Positions 1-7,712 of a stretch of 12,732 nucleotides of DNA are shown one piece after another (positions within the stretch are counted from its first letter, which is position 1; every line of letters begins with the position of its first letter). Position numbers and translations under genes: made by a program. Location of the stretch: positions 1 through 12,732 of the forward strand of contig CALFXX010000141.1 in NCBI GenBank assembly GCA_937952975.1, written 5' to 3'. This stretch comes from an uncultured Alcaligenaceae bacterium. Its GTDB lineage: Bacteria > Pseudomonadota > Gammaproteobacteria > Burkholderiales > Burkholderiaceae_B. A model generated the notes under the pieces. That model was not told where the DNA came from, did not search any database, and worked only from the letters and a program-made list of their open reading frames with translations.

Positions 1-1118
1 TGCTGGGCGAATTTGGTGCCGACGTTATCAAGATTGAACCTCCTGAAACCGGAGACCCGTTACGTGCGTGGCGCATGCTGCACGAAGGCACTTCAGTCTG
101 GTGGGCTGCGCATGCGCGCAACAAGCGTTCAATCACACTGAATCTGCGCGAACCCGAAGGCCAAGACGTGATTCGTCAGTTAGCGAAAGATGCTGACATT
201 GTGATTGAAAATTTTCGCCCTGGAGCCTTAGAAAAGTGGGGAATCGGCTTCAAAGATTTGCATGCTATCAATCCCAAGCTGATTATGTTGCGCGTATCAG
301 GCTACGGCCAGACCGGCCCGTACAAAGATCGCCCAGGGTTTGGGGTGATCGGCGAAGCGATGGGCGGCTTACGCTACCTGACGGGCGAACCCGGACGTCC
401 TCCGGTACGCACAGGGGTTTCAATTGGAGACACGTTATCTGGCCTGCACGGAGTCATTGGCATTTTGCTGGCCTTACGTCATCGCGAGCAACAAGGCGGT
501 GTGGGGCAAGAAATTGATGTCGCGCTGTACGAATCTGTTTTCAACATGCTTGAAAGCGTATTACCCGAATACTCAAAGTTTGGTGCCATTCGTCAACCGT
601 CGGGTGCAAGCATGCCAGGCATTGCACCCACCAACGCTTATTTATGCAAAGACGGTAAATACGCGTTAATTGCTGGAAATGGTGACAGCATCTATAAGCG
701 CTTGATGGAGATGATTGATCGAGCAGATTTAGCAAACGACCCAAAGCTCGCCCGCAACGCCGGTCGCGCCGAGCATGCAGATTTAATTGATGCAGCAATC
801 TCAGCCTATACCGCACAACACTCGTTAGACGACGTCTTAGCCGCCATGAACACAGCAGGCGTGCCAGCTGGAAAAAGTTATGATGCCGCCGATATTGCCA
901 ATGACCCGCACTACCAGGCGCGCGACATGATTTTGAATGCGACCCTGGCAGATGGCTCGGTGGTGCAGGTTCCGGGCATCGTACCGAAACTGAGCAAAAC
1001 GCCAGGGCAAATTACGCGCGCGGCGCCCGCGCTTGGCCAACATACCGCTGAGATTCTAAATTCGCTGGGGATTAGCGCTGCACAACAAGCCGACTGGAAG
1101 GCGCGAGGCGTGATCTAA
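1..1118 (+). CDS. CaiB/BaiF family III CoA-transferase (5' truncated by window edge)
   Basis: Enzymes of this family move CoA between an acyl-CoA donor and a carboxylic acid acceptor in the cytoplasm. The reading frame is open from base 3, and its first residues, LGEFGADVIKIEPP, are the typical family N-terminal motif, so the real start lies roughly 25-30 codons upstream of the window. The internal ATG at 75 is not the start. Visible landmarks are the ENFRPG motif (codons near 222-240), the RVSGYGQTGP loop, and the IDVALYES motif, whose Asp (codon 516-518) matches the catalytic aspartate that forms the acyl-anhydride intermediate in Frc and CaiB. About 371 residues are present, close to the usual 390-400. 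The substrate cannot be read from sequence; formyl-, succinyl- and carnitine-type members look alike here. It converges on the FAH-fold gene, so it is not part of the hem operon. Confidence 0.93.
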   Translation, partial: LGEFGADVIKIEPPETGDPLRAWRMLHEGTSVWWAAHARNKRSITLNLREPEGQDVIRQLAKDADIVIENFRPGALEKWGIGFKDLHAINPKLIMLRVSGYGQTGPYKDRPGFGVIGEAMGGLRYLTGEPGRPPVRTGVSIGDTLSGLHGVIGILLALRHREQQGGVGQEIDVALYESVFNMLESVLPEYSKFGAIRQPSGASMPGIAPTNAYLCKDGKYALIAGNGDSIYKRLMEMIDRADLANDPKLARNAGRAEHADLIDAAISAYTAQHSLDDVLAAMNTAGVPAGKSYDAADIANDPHYQARDMILNATLADGSVVQVPGIVPKLSKTPGQITRAAPALGQHTAEILNSLGISAAQQADWKARGVI

Positions 1119-1134
1119 TACTGGTGCGCTATTG

Positions 1135-1833
1135 TCAAACCACGTGCACTTCAAAGTCACCCAAGCCTGCGACATGGCCAATCATTTTGTCGCCTTTGAC
1201 CACAGCGCCTACACCTTCAGGTGTGCCACTAAAGATCAAATCGCCTGCTTTTAATTCGAACAGGCCCGATAAATACGCAATGCTTTCTGGGATGTTCCAG
1301 ATCATTTGCGAGAGATCGCTTGTTTGCTTTTGAACACCGTTCACCGACAACGTGATACTGCCTTGTGACAAGGTCCCTGTGAGTGCGCGTGGGTGAATCG
1401 GACCGATCGGGCCTGACTCATCAAAGCCTTTACCAATTTCCCAGGGGCGGCCTTGCTTTTTGCATTCGTTTTGCAAATCACGGCGGGTCATGTCAAGGCC
1501 AAGTGCGTAACCAAAAACGCAGTCGTTGGCTTGTTCAACGGGGATATCGACGCCACCACTGCCCAGCGCAACAACCAACTCCATTTCGTAATGCAGGTTA
1601 GCCGTTTTAGAGGGGTAACGAATTTTGCCTGGCTGCCCAGCGGGTATCGATACGAGCGCGTCAGCGGGCTTACAGAAAAAGAAAGGATCTTCACGACCGG
1701 TGAAGCCCATTTCTTTTGCGTGCTCGGCATAGTTACGGCCGACACAATAGACGCGGCGAACCGGAAACAACTCATCGCTACCGACAATCGGCAGCCCAAC
1801 GATACTTGGTGCTTCTACTGCATACTGACTCAT
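1135..1833 (-). CDS. Fumarylacetoacetate hydrolase (FAH) family protein
   Basis: A 232-residue single-domain member of the FAH superfamily. These are metal-dependent enzymes that cleave or decarboxylate beta-diketo acids, for example fumarylpyruvate, acylpyruvates or oxaloacetate. The core starts at VYCVGRNYAEHAKEM (residues 28-42), with His38 and Glu41 in the positions of the catalytic dyad known from FAHD1. Metal ligands fit Glu83 and Glu85 (HYEMEL) and Asp114 (GLDMTRRD), and Lys135 (GKGFDES) completes the site. All key residues are present, so it is probably active. The start is ATG with AGGA (1841-1844) seven bases upstream. It begins 29 bp after the hemY stop on the same strand and may be co-transcribed with the hem genes, though no haem role is implied. 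Fumarylpyruvate hydrolase and acylpyruvase are the likeliest activities; the substrate is unresolved. Confidence 0.92.
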   Translation of the reverse strand: MSQYAVEAPSIVGLPIVGSDELFPVRRVYCVGRNYAEHAKEMGFTGREDPFFFCKPADALVSIPAGQPGKIRYPSKTANLHYEMELVVALGSGGVDIPVEQANDCVFGYALGLDMTRRDLQNECKKQGRPWEIGKGFDESGPIGPIHPRALTGTLSQGSITLSVNGVQKQTSDLSQMIWNIPESIAYLSGLFELKAGDLIFSGTPEGVGAVVKGDKMIGHVAGLGDFEVHVV

Positions 1834-1862
1834 GTTTACATCCTGATCTTTAAAGTGACGAA

Positions 1863-3500
1863 TTAGCTTTTTGTATGATCGCCTGTGCTTGAAGCCGTTG
1901 GCGAAATTGATTGTGTCGAGTGACCATGCTCTGAGGCAAGCGGAGCTGTTGAGGGACTCGTGTGCTCGCCGCTCACTGAGCTTACCGGCGCGACAGACGA
2001 GCTTGAAGTTTCTGCGCCCGTTTTGAGCCCGGCGTATCCTGAAACGGCAGCTGGCTCGGCCAGGTGCGCAATCGGGGCGCTATCAAAGTACTCATCAAAG
2101 TCACTGGGCGGTGAGGGTGTAAACGAACTTGTCGCCGAAGCGCGTTTATCATCGGTGCCAGCGTAGGGTGCACTTGAACCAGACGAACCTTGCGCCCAAT
2201 CAACCGGAAACCCACTATCCGTTAAATAGGCCAGCCCCTCGGCATGAAACACACCGGGGTCTGACTCAACGTCTGCAACAGGCAAATGAGAATCAGCCAA
2301 TAAGACAGGCAAGGTCGTACTAACCGCGGTTGCCAGACGCCACTGCGTGGCGGCTTCTTGTGGACGCTCGAGTTTGTCGAACAAACTTGCGAGCAAAGCG
2401 TGCACACGCGCATCGCTGCGGCGCGCCAAGCTACGCGTCAGGTATAACTCGGCCTGGCCCCATAACTGACCCGACAAACAAAGATTACCTAAGGTCGTCA
2501 ACAACTCAGGTGCTTCAGGATTCTTTTGCAACCAGCCTTCGGTTTTTTCGAGCCTGCGAGCCACCTGAGCGGGTTCGCACCGTGCATAGGCTTCTAGCAA
2601 ACGAGGATCAAGTGCGTTTTCAAGCGCAGCCTCGAGAATCTTTGAGGCCTCTTGCGGCTGACCCGACGCCTCAAATGCGACGGCGCCGGCCAAGGCAACC
2701 TCTGGCAGTATCCGCTCGTCAGATTTAAGGTCTTTCCAGATTTTTTGCCAGTCGCCTGAATGTAAAGTTTCACGCAGGCGCGCTGCTGCCGCAGTTTCGA
2801 TCAAGGCGCGCGCCTCGATTGCTGGCAAAGCTTTGCGCCGACTGAGCGTGCGCGCCAACACGAACACTTGATCTGAACGACCCAACTGGCGATAAGCGCG
2901 CAATAACAAACGCAGAGTATGCACGTGACGGGCACCGGCTTGCTGCAGCGGCAACAGCACATCGAGCGCTTGCTGAGCCAGACCTTGCTCTAGATATAAA
3001 TCCGCCGCAGCCGTGGCAACTGCCTCGGTTAAGCCAGTGTCTTGGCCCGCCCTGTCTTTGGCGAGCGCGAGTAAGTTGTCTCGCCTCAGGTACTCGCCCA
3101 ACGCATGTGCCGCACGCGCAGCAGATAAGCCCGCTAACACTTGACGATTAGCACTGCGCGTTTGATCAAAGAGTTTAGTCAGATCTTTTTCGGCGTTGGA
3201 ATAGCGCCCTTCAAGCAATTCGGTCCAGCCTTGTTCGAGCAATTCGTGATCACGCCTAACCTGCCTGCGACCATGCCAGGCTCGCACCCGCATGGGGATT
3301 CCTGTAAACCAAGCCAACACACGCAAAGCAACGTACAGGAAGATAAAGCTCGCAACGAGCGCGAGGACTGCAAATGCAAACGAAACCTGTATGCGCCACG
3401 TGTTCAACATAATCAACACTTGACCGGTATTTTCTCGAAGCGCAACAGCCAGCACCACGGCAACGGTTGTCAAGAGCAGCGTCCAGAACCAAGTACGCAT
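1863..3500 (-). CDS. hemY: HemY, membrane-anchored TPR protein of the hem operon, with a long C-terminal tail
   Basis: HemY is an inner-membrane protein of proteobacterial hem operons, thought to act in a late or regulatory step of tetrapyrrole synthesis; its exact job is not settled. It is not the Bacillus protoporphyrinogen oxidase of the same name. The protein has 545 residues: two membrane spans (about 5-21 and 40-64) with a short loop between them, a basic stretch (66-83), and TPR-like helical pairs from about 85 to 400. From about 435 to the end it is rich in Ser, Thr, Pro and Ala (e.g. TSSSSVAPVSSVSG) and looks disordered. HemY proteins are commonly near 400 residues, so the tail accounts for the extra length. 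The start ATG lies 2 bp past the hemX stop, with AGGA (3507-3510) inside the last hemX codons, which suggests translational coupling. Confidence 0.9.
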   Translation of the reverse strand: MRTWFWTLLLTTVAVVLAVALRENTGQVLIMLNTWRIQVSFAFAVLALVASFIFLYVALRVLAWFTGIPMRVRAWHGRRQVRRDHELLEQGWTELLEGRYSNAEKDLTKLFDQTRSANRQVLAGLSAARAAHALGEYLRRDNLLALAKDRAGQDTGLTEAVATAAADLYLEQGLAQQALDVLLPLQQAGARHVHTLRLLLRAYRQLGRSDQVFVLARTLSRRKALPAIEARALIETAAAARLRETLHSGDWQKIWKDLKSDERILPEVALAGAVAFEASGQPQEASKILEAALENALDPRLLEAYARCEPAQVARRLEKTEGWLQKNPEAPELLTTLGNLCLSGQLWGQAELYLTRSLARRSDARVHALLASLFDKLERPQEAATQWRLATAVSTTLPVLLADSHLPVADVESDPGVFHAEGLAYLTDSGFPVDWAQGSSGSSAPYAGTDDKRASATSSFTPSPPSDFDEYFDSAPIAHLAEPAAVSGYAGLKTGAETSSSSVAPVSSVSGEHTSPSTAPLASEHGHSTQSISPTASSTGDHTKS

Positions 3501-3502
3501 AC

Positions 3503-4768
3503 TTAATCCTCGCTTTTGTTATTGGACTCTTGCAAACGCACAGCTTCAAGTGCGGCGATGCTATCGCTCATGTCAGGCAACGCTGCCGTGACCGGCACAG
3601 TCGCCAGCTCGTGCACCAGACGAAGGGCTGCAACGGTATCAACGGCCTTGGGATCGTAACGTGCAATAACAGAGGCCTCGATACTAGAGAGTTCAGCGCG
3701 CCAGACCGAAGGCTGGTGCATCAACAACGCCATCTGAGCAGTCAGTACACGCGTACGCAAATTGGCGCGTAGTTGACTGCCTTGCTCGGGTGACATCAGT
3801 AATGCGCTGGCATCCGTCACGCGCTGAATACTCACGACACTCGCTAATTCTTTGGCAGCAAATACAGCCACTGCTTTAGACCACACCACAGCCTTTTGCC
3901 AGGCAAGATCCCACCAGGCTTGGTTAGTCGTGGCATCGACCACAATCTTTGCCGATGCACCCGCTTGTGTCGCCTCAACAGTAGGTGCAACACCCGTTTG
4001 AGCAGCATCAGACTGCACTGAGCTGGCTTGTGTGGTTTGCGGGACAGCTACAGAAATCGCAGCGACCTTGGGGACAGCCGCATCTGGTACCAGCAAAGGC
4101 GCACGTACAAGTAACGTTGCAAGTGTTTCAAGCCGCACCGACAGCGCACTGATGTCAACCAGAGGCACCGAACGCAAGCGGTCAAGGTCTGCACTAATCG
4201 CACGTTGAACGGCAGCAAAACGTGGACGATCGGCACGCACGAGCGTTGACAAGGCCGTTTCAAGTGCCATCACCGCGTTATTGACATTGCTCGCCAAACG
4301 CAGCTGCTGGTTTGCCAAGGTGACAAGGCGATCAATATCGTTCGCAAGCATCGAGTCCTCCATGCCCTTATTGAACGTTGCCCAGGCCTCTTCAAGCACC
4401 TCAAACTGACTTTTAGATTCGGCGAGTGACTGCTGAAGGTCAACAATCAGTTTGGCCTGCGACTCGACCAAACTGAGCGCCAGTTTGGCCTCTCGTTTGG
4501 TTTCAATCAATTGAGCGGTAAAACCCTGCACTTGCGTGGCGACTTCGCGCCCGGCGCTATCAAAACGCTTTTGCGAAAACCAGGCCCCTGCCCCAATCAC
4601 GACGGCAAGCAACAAAAAAACAAGCATCAAGGTCACTGACCACGAGGGGCCCGTGTTTTTACGCCGCGACCGCGAAGGGTAATCAGAGCTTGAGCCAGCA
4701 GAGGCCGCGACTTGCTTTGCCTGTTCGGCTTGTGCTGATGGCTGGGACGAAGAGATAGTTTCTGTCAT
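3503..4768 (-). CDS. hemX: HemX-like membrane protein of the hem operon
   Basis: A 421-residue HemX-family protein, encoded as usual between hemD and hemY. The sequence shows a cytoplasmic, Ser/Ala/Gln-rich N-terminus (1-43, with a basic SRSRRK patch), one strong membrane span (about 44-64), and then a long Gln/Lys/Glu-rich helical region (about 70-135) typical of a coiled coil, followed by an Ala/Val-rich domain. Residues about 235-280 are a low-complexity Val/Ala/Thr/Gln linker. Databases often label this family uroporphyrinogen-III C-methyltransferase, but I see no SAM-methyltransferase motif, so that name should not be carried over. The gene starts 47 bp after hemD. The ribosome site is weak, with GGAG only about 20 bases upstream, so the start is less certain than those of its neighbours. 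Confidence 0.87.
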   Translation of the reverse strand: MTETISSSQPSAQAEQAKQVAASAGSSSDYPSRSRRKNTGPSWSVTLMLVFLLLAVVIGAGAWFSQKRFDSAGREVATQVQGFTAQLIETKREAKLALSLVESQAKLIVDLQQSLAESKSQFEVLEEAWATFNKGMEDSMLANDIDRLVTLANQQLRLASNVNNAVMALETALSTLVRADRPRFAAVQRAISADLDRLRSVPLVDISALSVRLETLATLLVRAPLLVPDAAVPKVAAISVAVPQTTQASSVQSDAAQTGVAPTVEATQAGASAKIVVDATTNQAWWDLAWQKAVVWSKAVAVFAAKELASVVSIQRVTDASALLMSPEQGSQLRANLRTRVLTAQMALLMHQPSVWRAELSSIEASVIARYDPKAVDTVAALRLVHELATVPVTAALPDMSDSIAALEAVRLQESNNKSED

Positions 4769-4815
4769 AACCGTATTGTAGTCGTTGCTCCGCTTAAACG
4801 TGCATTTTCAATACA

Positions 4816-5625
4816 TTAAGTCTGTTTGAGCTGGTGAACAATTTGATCAAAACACAACACAATTGCCTCATCTTCAGGGCTGGCGACGGCGTGGCAGAGC
4901 TGCGCGAACTCACGACCAAGGGCTTTGCCTAGAACGGGGCGCAAGCGCTCGTGGGTCAAGACAAACGCAGAACGTTCAAACCATGGCAACAGTTCAAGCG
5001 CCTTCATCTTTTGCACGATGGCCTCGGCACCGTGGCCGCTGGTCAACAGCCAAACCACCTGCGCCTGTGCGGCTGCCAATGCCCGCAAAGACCCACAAAG
5101 GGGCTCTGACCAGGAAGCCACCTCACGCTGATAGGTTTGCTGCACAGTTACAGCAATGCCCAAGGCAATAAGTTTCTGGCTCAGCCACTCGCGTCCGTCT
5201 TGCCCACGCAAAATCAAGACACTGCGTGGCAAGGTCTTTTGAGCAAGAATCAGTGGCCAAAGCGCCTCAGAGTCTTGTGAGGCTGCACCCTGCGGATGCA
5301 AAACCGTCAGATCAGCACCAAAGGCACGCTGGATCGCACCCGCCGTCACAGGCCCCATACAGGCAGCCTGTAGGCCTTGAGGCCACGCGTAACCGTTAGG
5401 CAATTGGTGCTTGTAACCTGCCACCGCTGCGCGGCTCACAAAAACCACCAAATCAAACGCATCAGGTCGGGGCAGAGGCTTGTGCTGAGCCTGCAAGGGA
5501 ACAGACTGAATCTCGAGCGCCGGGCATTCAAGTATGGGCCAGCCCCTCTGAGTCAAAACCTGTACGAGTGCTGTATTGCGCCCAGCAGGTCGCGTCAGGA
5601 TTGCGGTGGGGTGCGCTTGTGTCAT
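4816..5625 (-). CDS. hemD: Uroporphyrinogen-III synthase
   Basis: HemD cyclises hydroxymethylbilane to uroporphyrinogen III with inversion of ring D, in the cytoplasm, directly after HemC. The 269-residue product is the usual length. HemD is poorly conserved, but the N-terminal pattern ILTRPAGRN followed by GWPILECPALEIQ (about residues 9-43) and the VVFVSRAAVAGY stretch (about 60-72) are typical. A second alpha/beta lobe contains LILRGQDGREWL (about 137-148) and the VVWLLTSGHGAEAI segment, the equivalent of the family's conserved TSxxG region. The start ATG is 5 bp after the hemC stop, with an AGGG (TTAGGGCGC) formed partly by the end of hemC. Position between hemC and hemX supports the call strongly. 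Confidence 0.93.
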   Translation of the reverse strand: MTQAHPTAILTRPAGRNTALVQVLTQRGWPILECPALEIQSVPLQAQHKPLPRPDAFDLVVFVSRAAVAGYKHQLPNGYAWPQGLQAACMGPVTAGAIQRAFGADLTVLHPQGAASQDSEALWPLILAQKTLPRSVLILRGQDGREWLSQKLIALGIAVTVQQTYQREVASWSEPLCGSLRALAAAQAQVVWLLTSGHGAEAIVQKMKALELLPWFERSAFVLTHERLRPVLGKALGREFAQLCHAVASPEDEAIVLCFDQIVHQLKQT

Positions 5626-5630
5626 GCGCC

Positions 5631-6578
5631 CTAAGGGGTGTTCGGCTCAGCTGTTACGGCCAGATCCGCCAATATCACTGCGGCCCCTTGATCGCGCAAA
5701 TCTTGGGCAACCCTTAGGCCCAGACTTAACGCTTCTGACACCAACCCACTCGCCTGTGCGCGATACATGGTGGTACCGTCTGGGGTGGCAACCAGTGCCT
5801 GAATGGTTAACTGCGGCCCTTGTATTGAGGCGTAGGCCGCCAAGGGCACCTGGCAAGAGCCACCCAAAGCCCGTGACACAGTTCGCTCGGCTAACGCACA
5901 AGCGGTTGTTTCGTGACACGAGAGCGGCGCTAGAATGTCGAGCAGTTCAGCGCGTTGTTTCAAGATCTCAATGCCCAGGGCACCTTGCCCCGCGGCGGGC
6001 AAAGAATCTTCTACTGTCAGACGATGGCGAATCCGCTGCGCCAAGCCTAGGCGCTCAAGCCCTGCAGCGGCCAAAATAATCGCAGCGTAATGCCCGCCAT
6101 CCAATTTGGCCAGACGGGTATCTAAATTGCCACGTAAAGGTTCAATCTTGAGCTTTGGAAACCGGGCACGCAACTGCGCCTCGCGCCTCAGGCTTGAGGT
6201 ACCGACCACAGCCCCCTCAGGCAAAGCGGCCAGCGTCTCAAAATGATTTGAAACGAAGGCGTCGCGACAATCTGCACGCGTCAAAATGGTTGACAGTTCA
6301 AAAAGCTCGGGCATGTCAACTGGCATGTCTTTAAGCGAGTGCACCGCTAAATCAGCCCTGCCATCAAGCAAAGCATTTTCAAGTTCTTTAACAAACAGAC
6401 CTTTACCGCCAACCTTTGACAGGCTGCGATCCAAAATCTCGTCGCCACGGGTGCTTAATTTCAGTAACTCGACCTGCATCTCTGGATACAGAAGGCGTAA
6501 GCGAGACTGCACATGCTCTGCCTGCCAAAGGGCAAGCCGACTCGCGCGCGTGGCAATCGTTAAATGGCGAGGTATCAA
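5631..6578 (-). CDS. hemC: Porphobilinogen deaminase (hydroxymethylbilane synthase)
   Basis: HemC joins four porphobilinogens into hydroxymethylbilane, the linear precursor of all tetrapyrroles, in the cytoplasm. The 315-residue protein matches the family end to end. It has IATRASRLALWQA (residues 8-20), the KGLFVKELE segment (59-67), HSLKDMP with the catalytic Asp84, GTSSLRR (126-132) and RGN followed by TR (149-155). LGGSCQVP carries Cys242, which holds the dipyrromethane cofactor and falls at the same number as in E. coli. All catalytic residues are intact. It is the first large gene of a minus-strand hem cluster and follows a 40-codon ORF. The sucD terminator lies upstream, so hemC needs its own promoter, probably between 6715 and 6753 or inside the small ORF. 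Confidence 0.97.
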   Translation of the reverse strand: MIPRHLTIATRASRLALWQAEHVQSRLRLLYPEMQVELLKLSTRGDEILDRSLSKVGGKGLFVKELENALLDGRADLAVHSLKDMPVDMPELFELSTILTRADCRDAFVSNHFETLAALPEGAVVGTSSLRREAQLRARFPKLKIEPLRGNLDTRLAKLDGGHYAAIILAAAGLERLGLAQRIRHRLTVEDSLPAAGQGALGIEILKQRAELLDILAPLSCHETTACALAERTVSRALGGSCQVPLAAYASIQGPQLTIQALVATPDGTTMYRAQASGLVSEALSLGLRVAQDLRDQGAAVILADLAVTAEPNTP

Positions 6579-6591
6579 GTGAAGACAGCCT

Positions 6592-6714
6592 TTAGCGAAG
6601 GTAATTAAAAATCACGCTGGCAACAATCCCGATTACTGCAAGCAACAAGAGACGTTGCAGAATTGTTTGACCGCGTTGCGGTGGCGAGGGTTGTGGCGTT
6701 GTCATCGATGACAT
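6592..6714 (-). CDS. Small hypothetical single-span membrane protein, 40 aa
   Basis: A short reading frame fills the space between the sucD terminator and hemC, ending 13 bp before the hemC start. It would encode a hydrophilic, Pro/Gln-rich N-terminus (SSMTTPQPSPPQRGQ) and one hydrophobic helix of about 19 residues (LLLLAVIGIVASVIF), ending in NYLR. This is a plausible signal-anchor or small membrane protein. There is a second in-frame ATG at 6703-6705; the GGA overlapping the first ATG sits at a better distance for that second start. I do not recognise a family and assign no function. The membrane-like composition argues for a real gene. Its length is the main reason for doubt. Confidence 0.5.
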   Translation of the reverse strand: MSSMTTPQPSPPQRGQTILQRLLLLAVIGIVASVIFNYLR

Positions 6715-6722
6715 CCAAAATA

Positions 6723-6744
6723 GTTCGAATAGTCTAATTTGAAC
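6723..6744. repeat. Inverted repeat upstream of the hemC transcription unit
   Basis: Arms gttcgaa (6723-6729) and tttgaac (6738-6744) match in 6 of 7 pairs around an 8-base spacer. The repeat lies in the only 39 bases between the sucCD terminator and the small ORF before hemC, where the hem promoter could lie. It may be an operator or chance in an AT-rich stretch. Confidence 0.3.
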
Positions 6745-6753
6745 ACGGACAGC

Positions 6754-6786
6754 AAAAAAAACCGACCTGCTATAAAAGCAGGCCGG
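6754..6786 (-). terminator. Rho-independent terminator of sucCD
   Basis: Read on the minus strand, a 9-bp stem (CCGGCCTGC with GCAGGTCGG, one G-U pair) encloses a 7-base TTTTATA loop and is followed directly by eight T residues. It lies 25 bp past the sucD stop and would end the sucC-sucD transcript, separating it from the hem genes. Confidence 0.93.
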
Positions 6787-6811
6787 CGTTTGGTACTTGA
6801 GACGTTGAAAT

Positions 6812-7693
6812 CTAGAGAACTGATTTCAACAGCTTGCCCATTTCAGAAGGATTTTTGGTTGTGCGGATTCCGCACGCTTCCATGATCTCAAGCTTAGCGT
6901 CGGCCGTGTCGGCGCCACCAGAAATCAGTGCACCCGCATGACCCATCCGTTTACCCGCAGGCGCTGTGACACCAGCAATAAAGCCAACCATCGGCTTTTT
7001 CATGTTCTCTTTCGCCCACAACGCGGCATTCACTTCATCAGGACCACCGATTTCGCCGATCATGATGACTGCATCGGTGTCAGGATCTTCGTTAAACAAT
7101 TTGAGCACATCGATGTGCTTCAAGCCGTTAATTGGATCGCCACCGATACCGACTGCGCTCGACTGACCCAAACCAAGTTCAGTCACTTGTGCCACGGCTT
7201 CGTACGTCAGGGTACCCGAGCGGCTCACAATGCCGACACGACCCTTACGGTGAATGTGACCTGGCATGATGCCAATCTTGATTTCATCAGGTGTAATCAA
7301 ACCAGGGCAGTTGGGACCGAGCAACAGTGTTTTGCTGTTGATCTGCGCCATGCGGTACTTGATTTCAAGCAAGTCGCGGACAGGAATGCCTTCAGTGATA
7401 CAAATCACCAAATCCAGTTCAGCTTCAATACCTTCCCAGATTGCGGCAGCCGCCCCTGCAGGAGGCACATAAATCACGGAAACGTTGGCACCCGTCTCTG
7501 CCTTCGCATCTTTGACTGAGGCAAAAATTGGAATCCCTTCAAAATTTTCGCCGGCTTTTTTAGGGTGCACACCCGCTACAAAAGCAGCTTCGCCGTTGGC
7601 ATAGGCACGCGAGGTACGCGTATGGTATTGACCCGTTTTACCGGTAATACCCTGTGTAATAACTTTTGTATCTTTATTAATCAGAATCGACAT
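6812..7693 (-). CDS. sucD: Succinyl-CoA synthetase, alpha subunit
   Basis: SucD and SucC form the TCA-cycle ligase that converts succinyl-CoA, ADP or GDP and phosphate to succinate, CoA and a nucleoside triphosphate. The 293-residue protein has the CoA-binding Rossmann motif GITGKTGQYHT (about 15-25), LLGPNCPG (about 122-129), the IVSRSGTLTYEA loop, and MGHAGALISGG, whose His (about residue 252) is the phosphorylated catalytic histidine. The start at MSILINK was chosen because it has AGGGA (7701-7705) and matches the family. The frame extends 18 codons further up, but that would overlap the end of sucC. It begins 19 bp after the sucC stop, so the pair is one operon, ended by the terminator at 6754-6786. 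Confidence 0.97.
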   Translation of the reverse strand: MSILINKDTKVITQGITGKTGQYHTRTSRAYANGEAAFVAGVHPKKAGENFEGIPIFASVKDAKAETGANVSVIYVPPAGAAAAIWEGIEAELDLVICITEGIPVRDLLEIKYRMAQINSKTLLLGPNCPGLITPDEIKIGIMPGHIHRKGRVGIVSRSGTLTYEAVAQVTELGLGQSSAVGIGGDPINGLKHIDVLKLFNEDPDTDAVIMIGEIGGPDEVNAALWAKENMKKPMVGFIAGVTAPAGKRMGHAGALISGGADTADAKLEIMEACGIRTTKNPSEMGKLLKSVL

Positions 7694-7712
7694 ATCAGTA
7701 TCCCTGGCAGAA

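Noticed and set aside
3503..4768. Naming HemX uroporphyrinogen-III C-methyltransferase
   Set aside because: No SAM-binding motifs of the CobA/CysG methyltransferase fold are visible; the protein is a membrane-anchored coiled-coil type, and the common database label is misleading.
5576..6079. Plus-strand open frame opposite hemC/hemD (167 codons)
   Set aside because: Spans the hemC-hemD junction on the wrong strand, Arg/Pro-rich composition typical of a shadow frame.
6938..7519. Long plus-strand open frame opposite sucD (193 codons)
   Set aside because: It lies wholly antisense to sucD, whose protein is conserved end to end. The frame gives no recognisable domain and arises from codon bias of the real gene.
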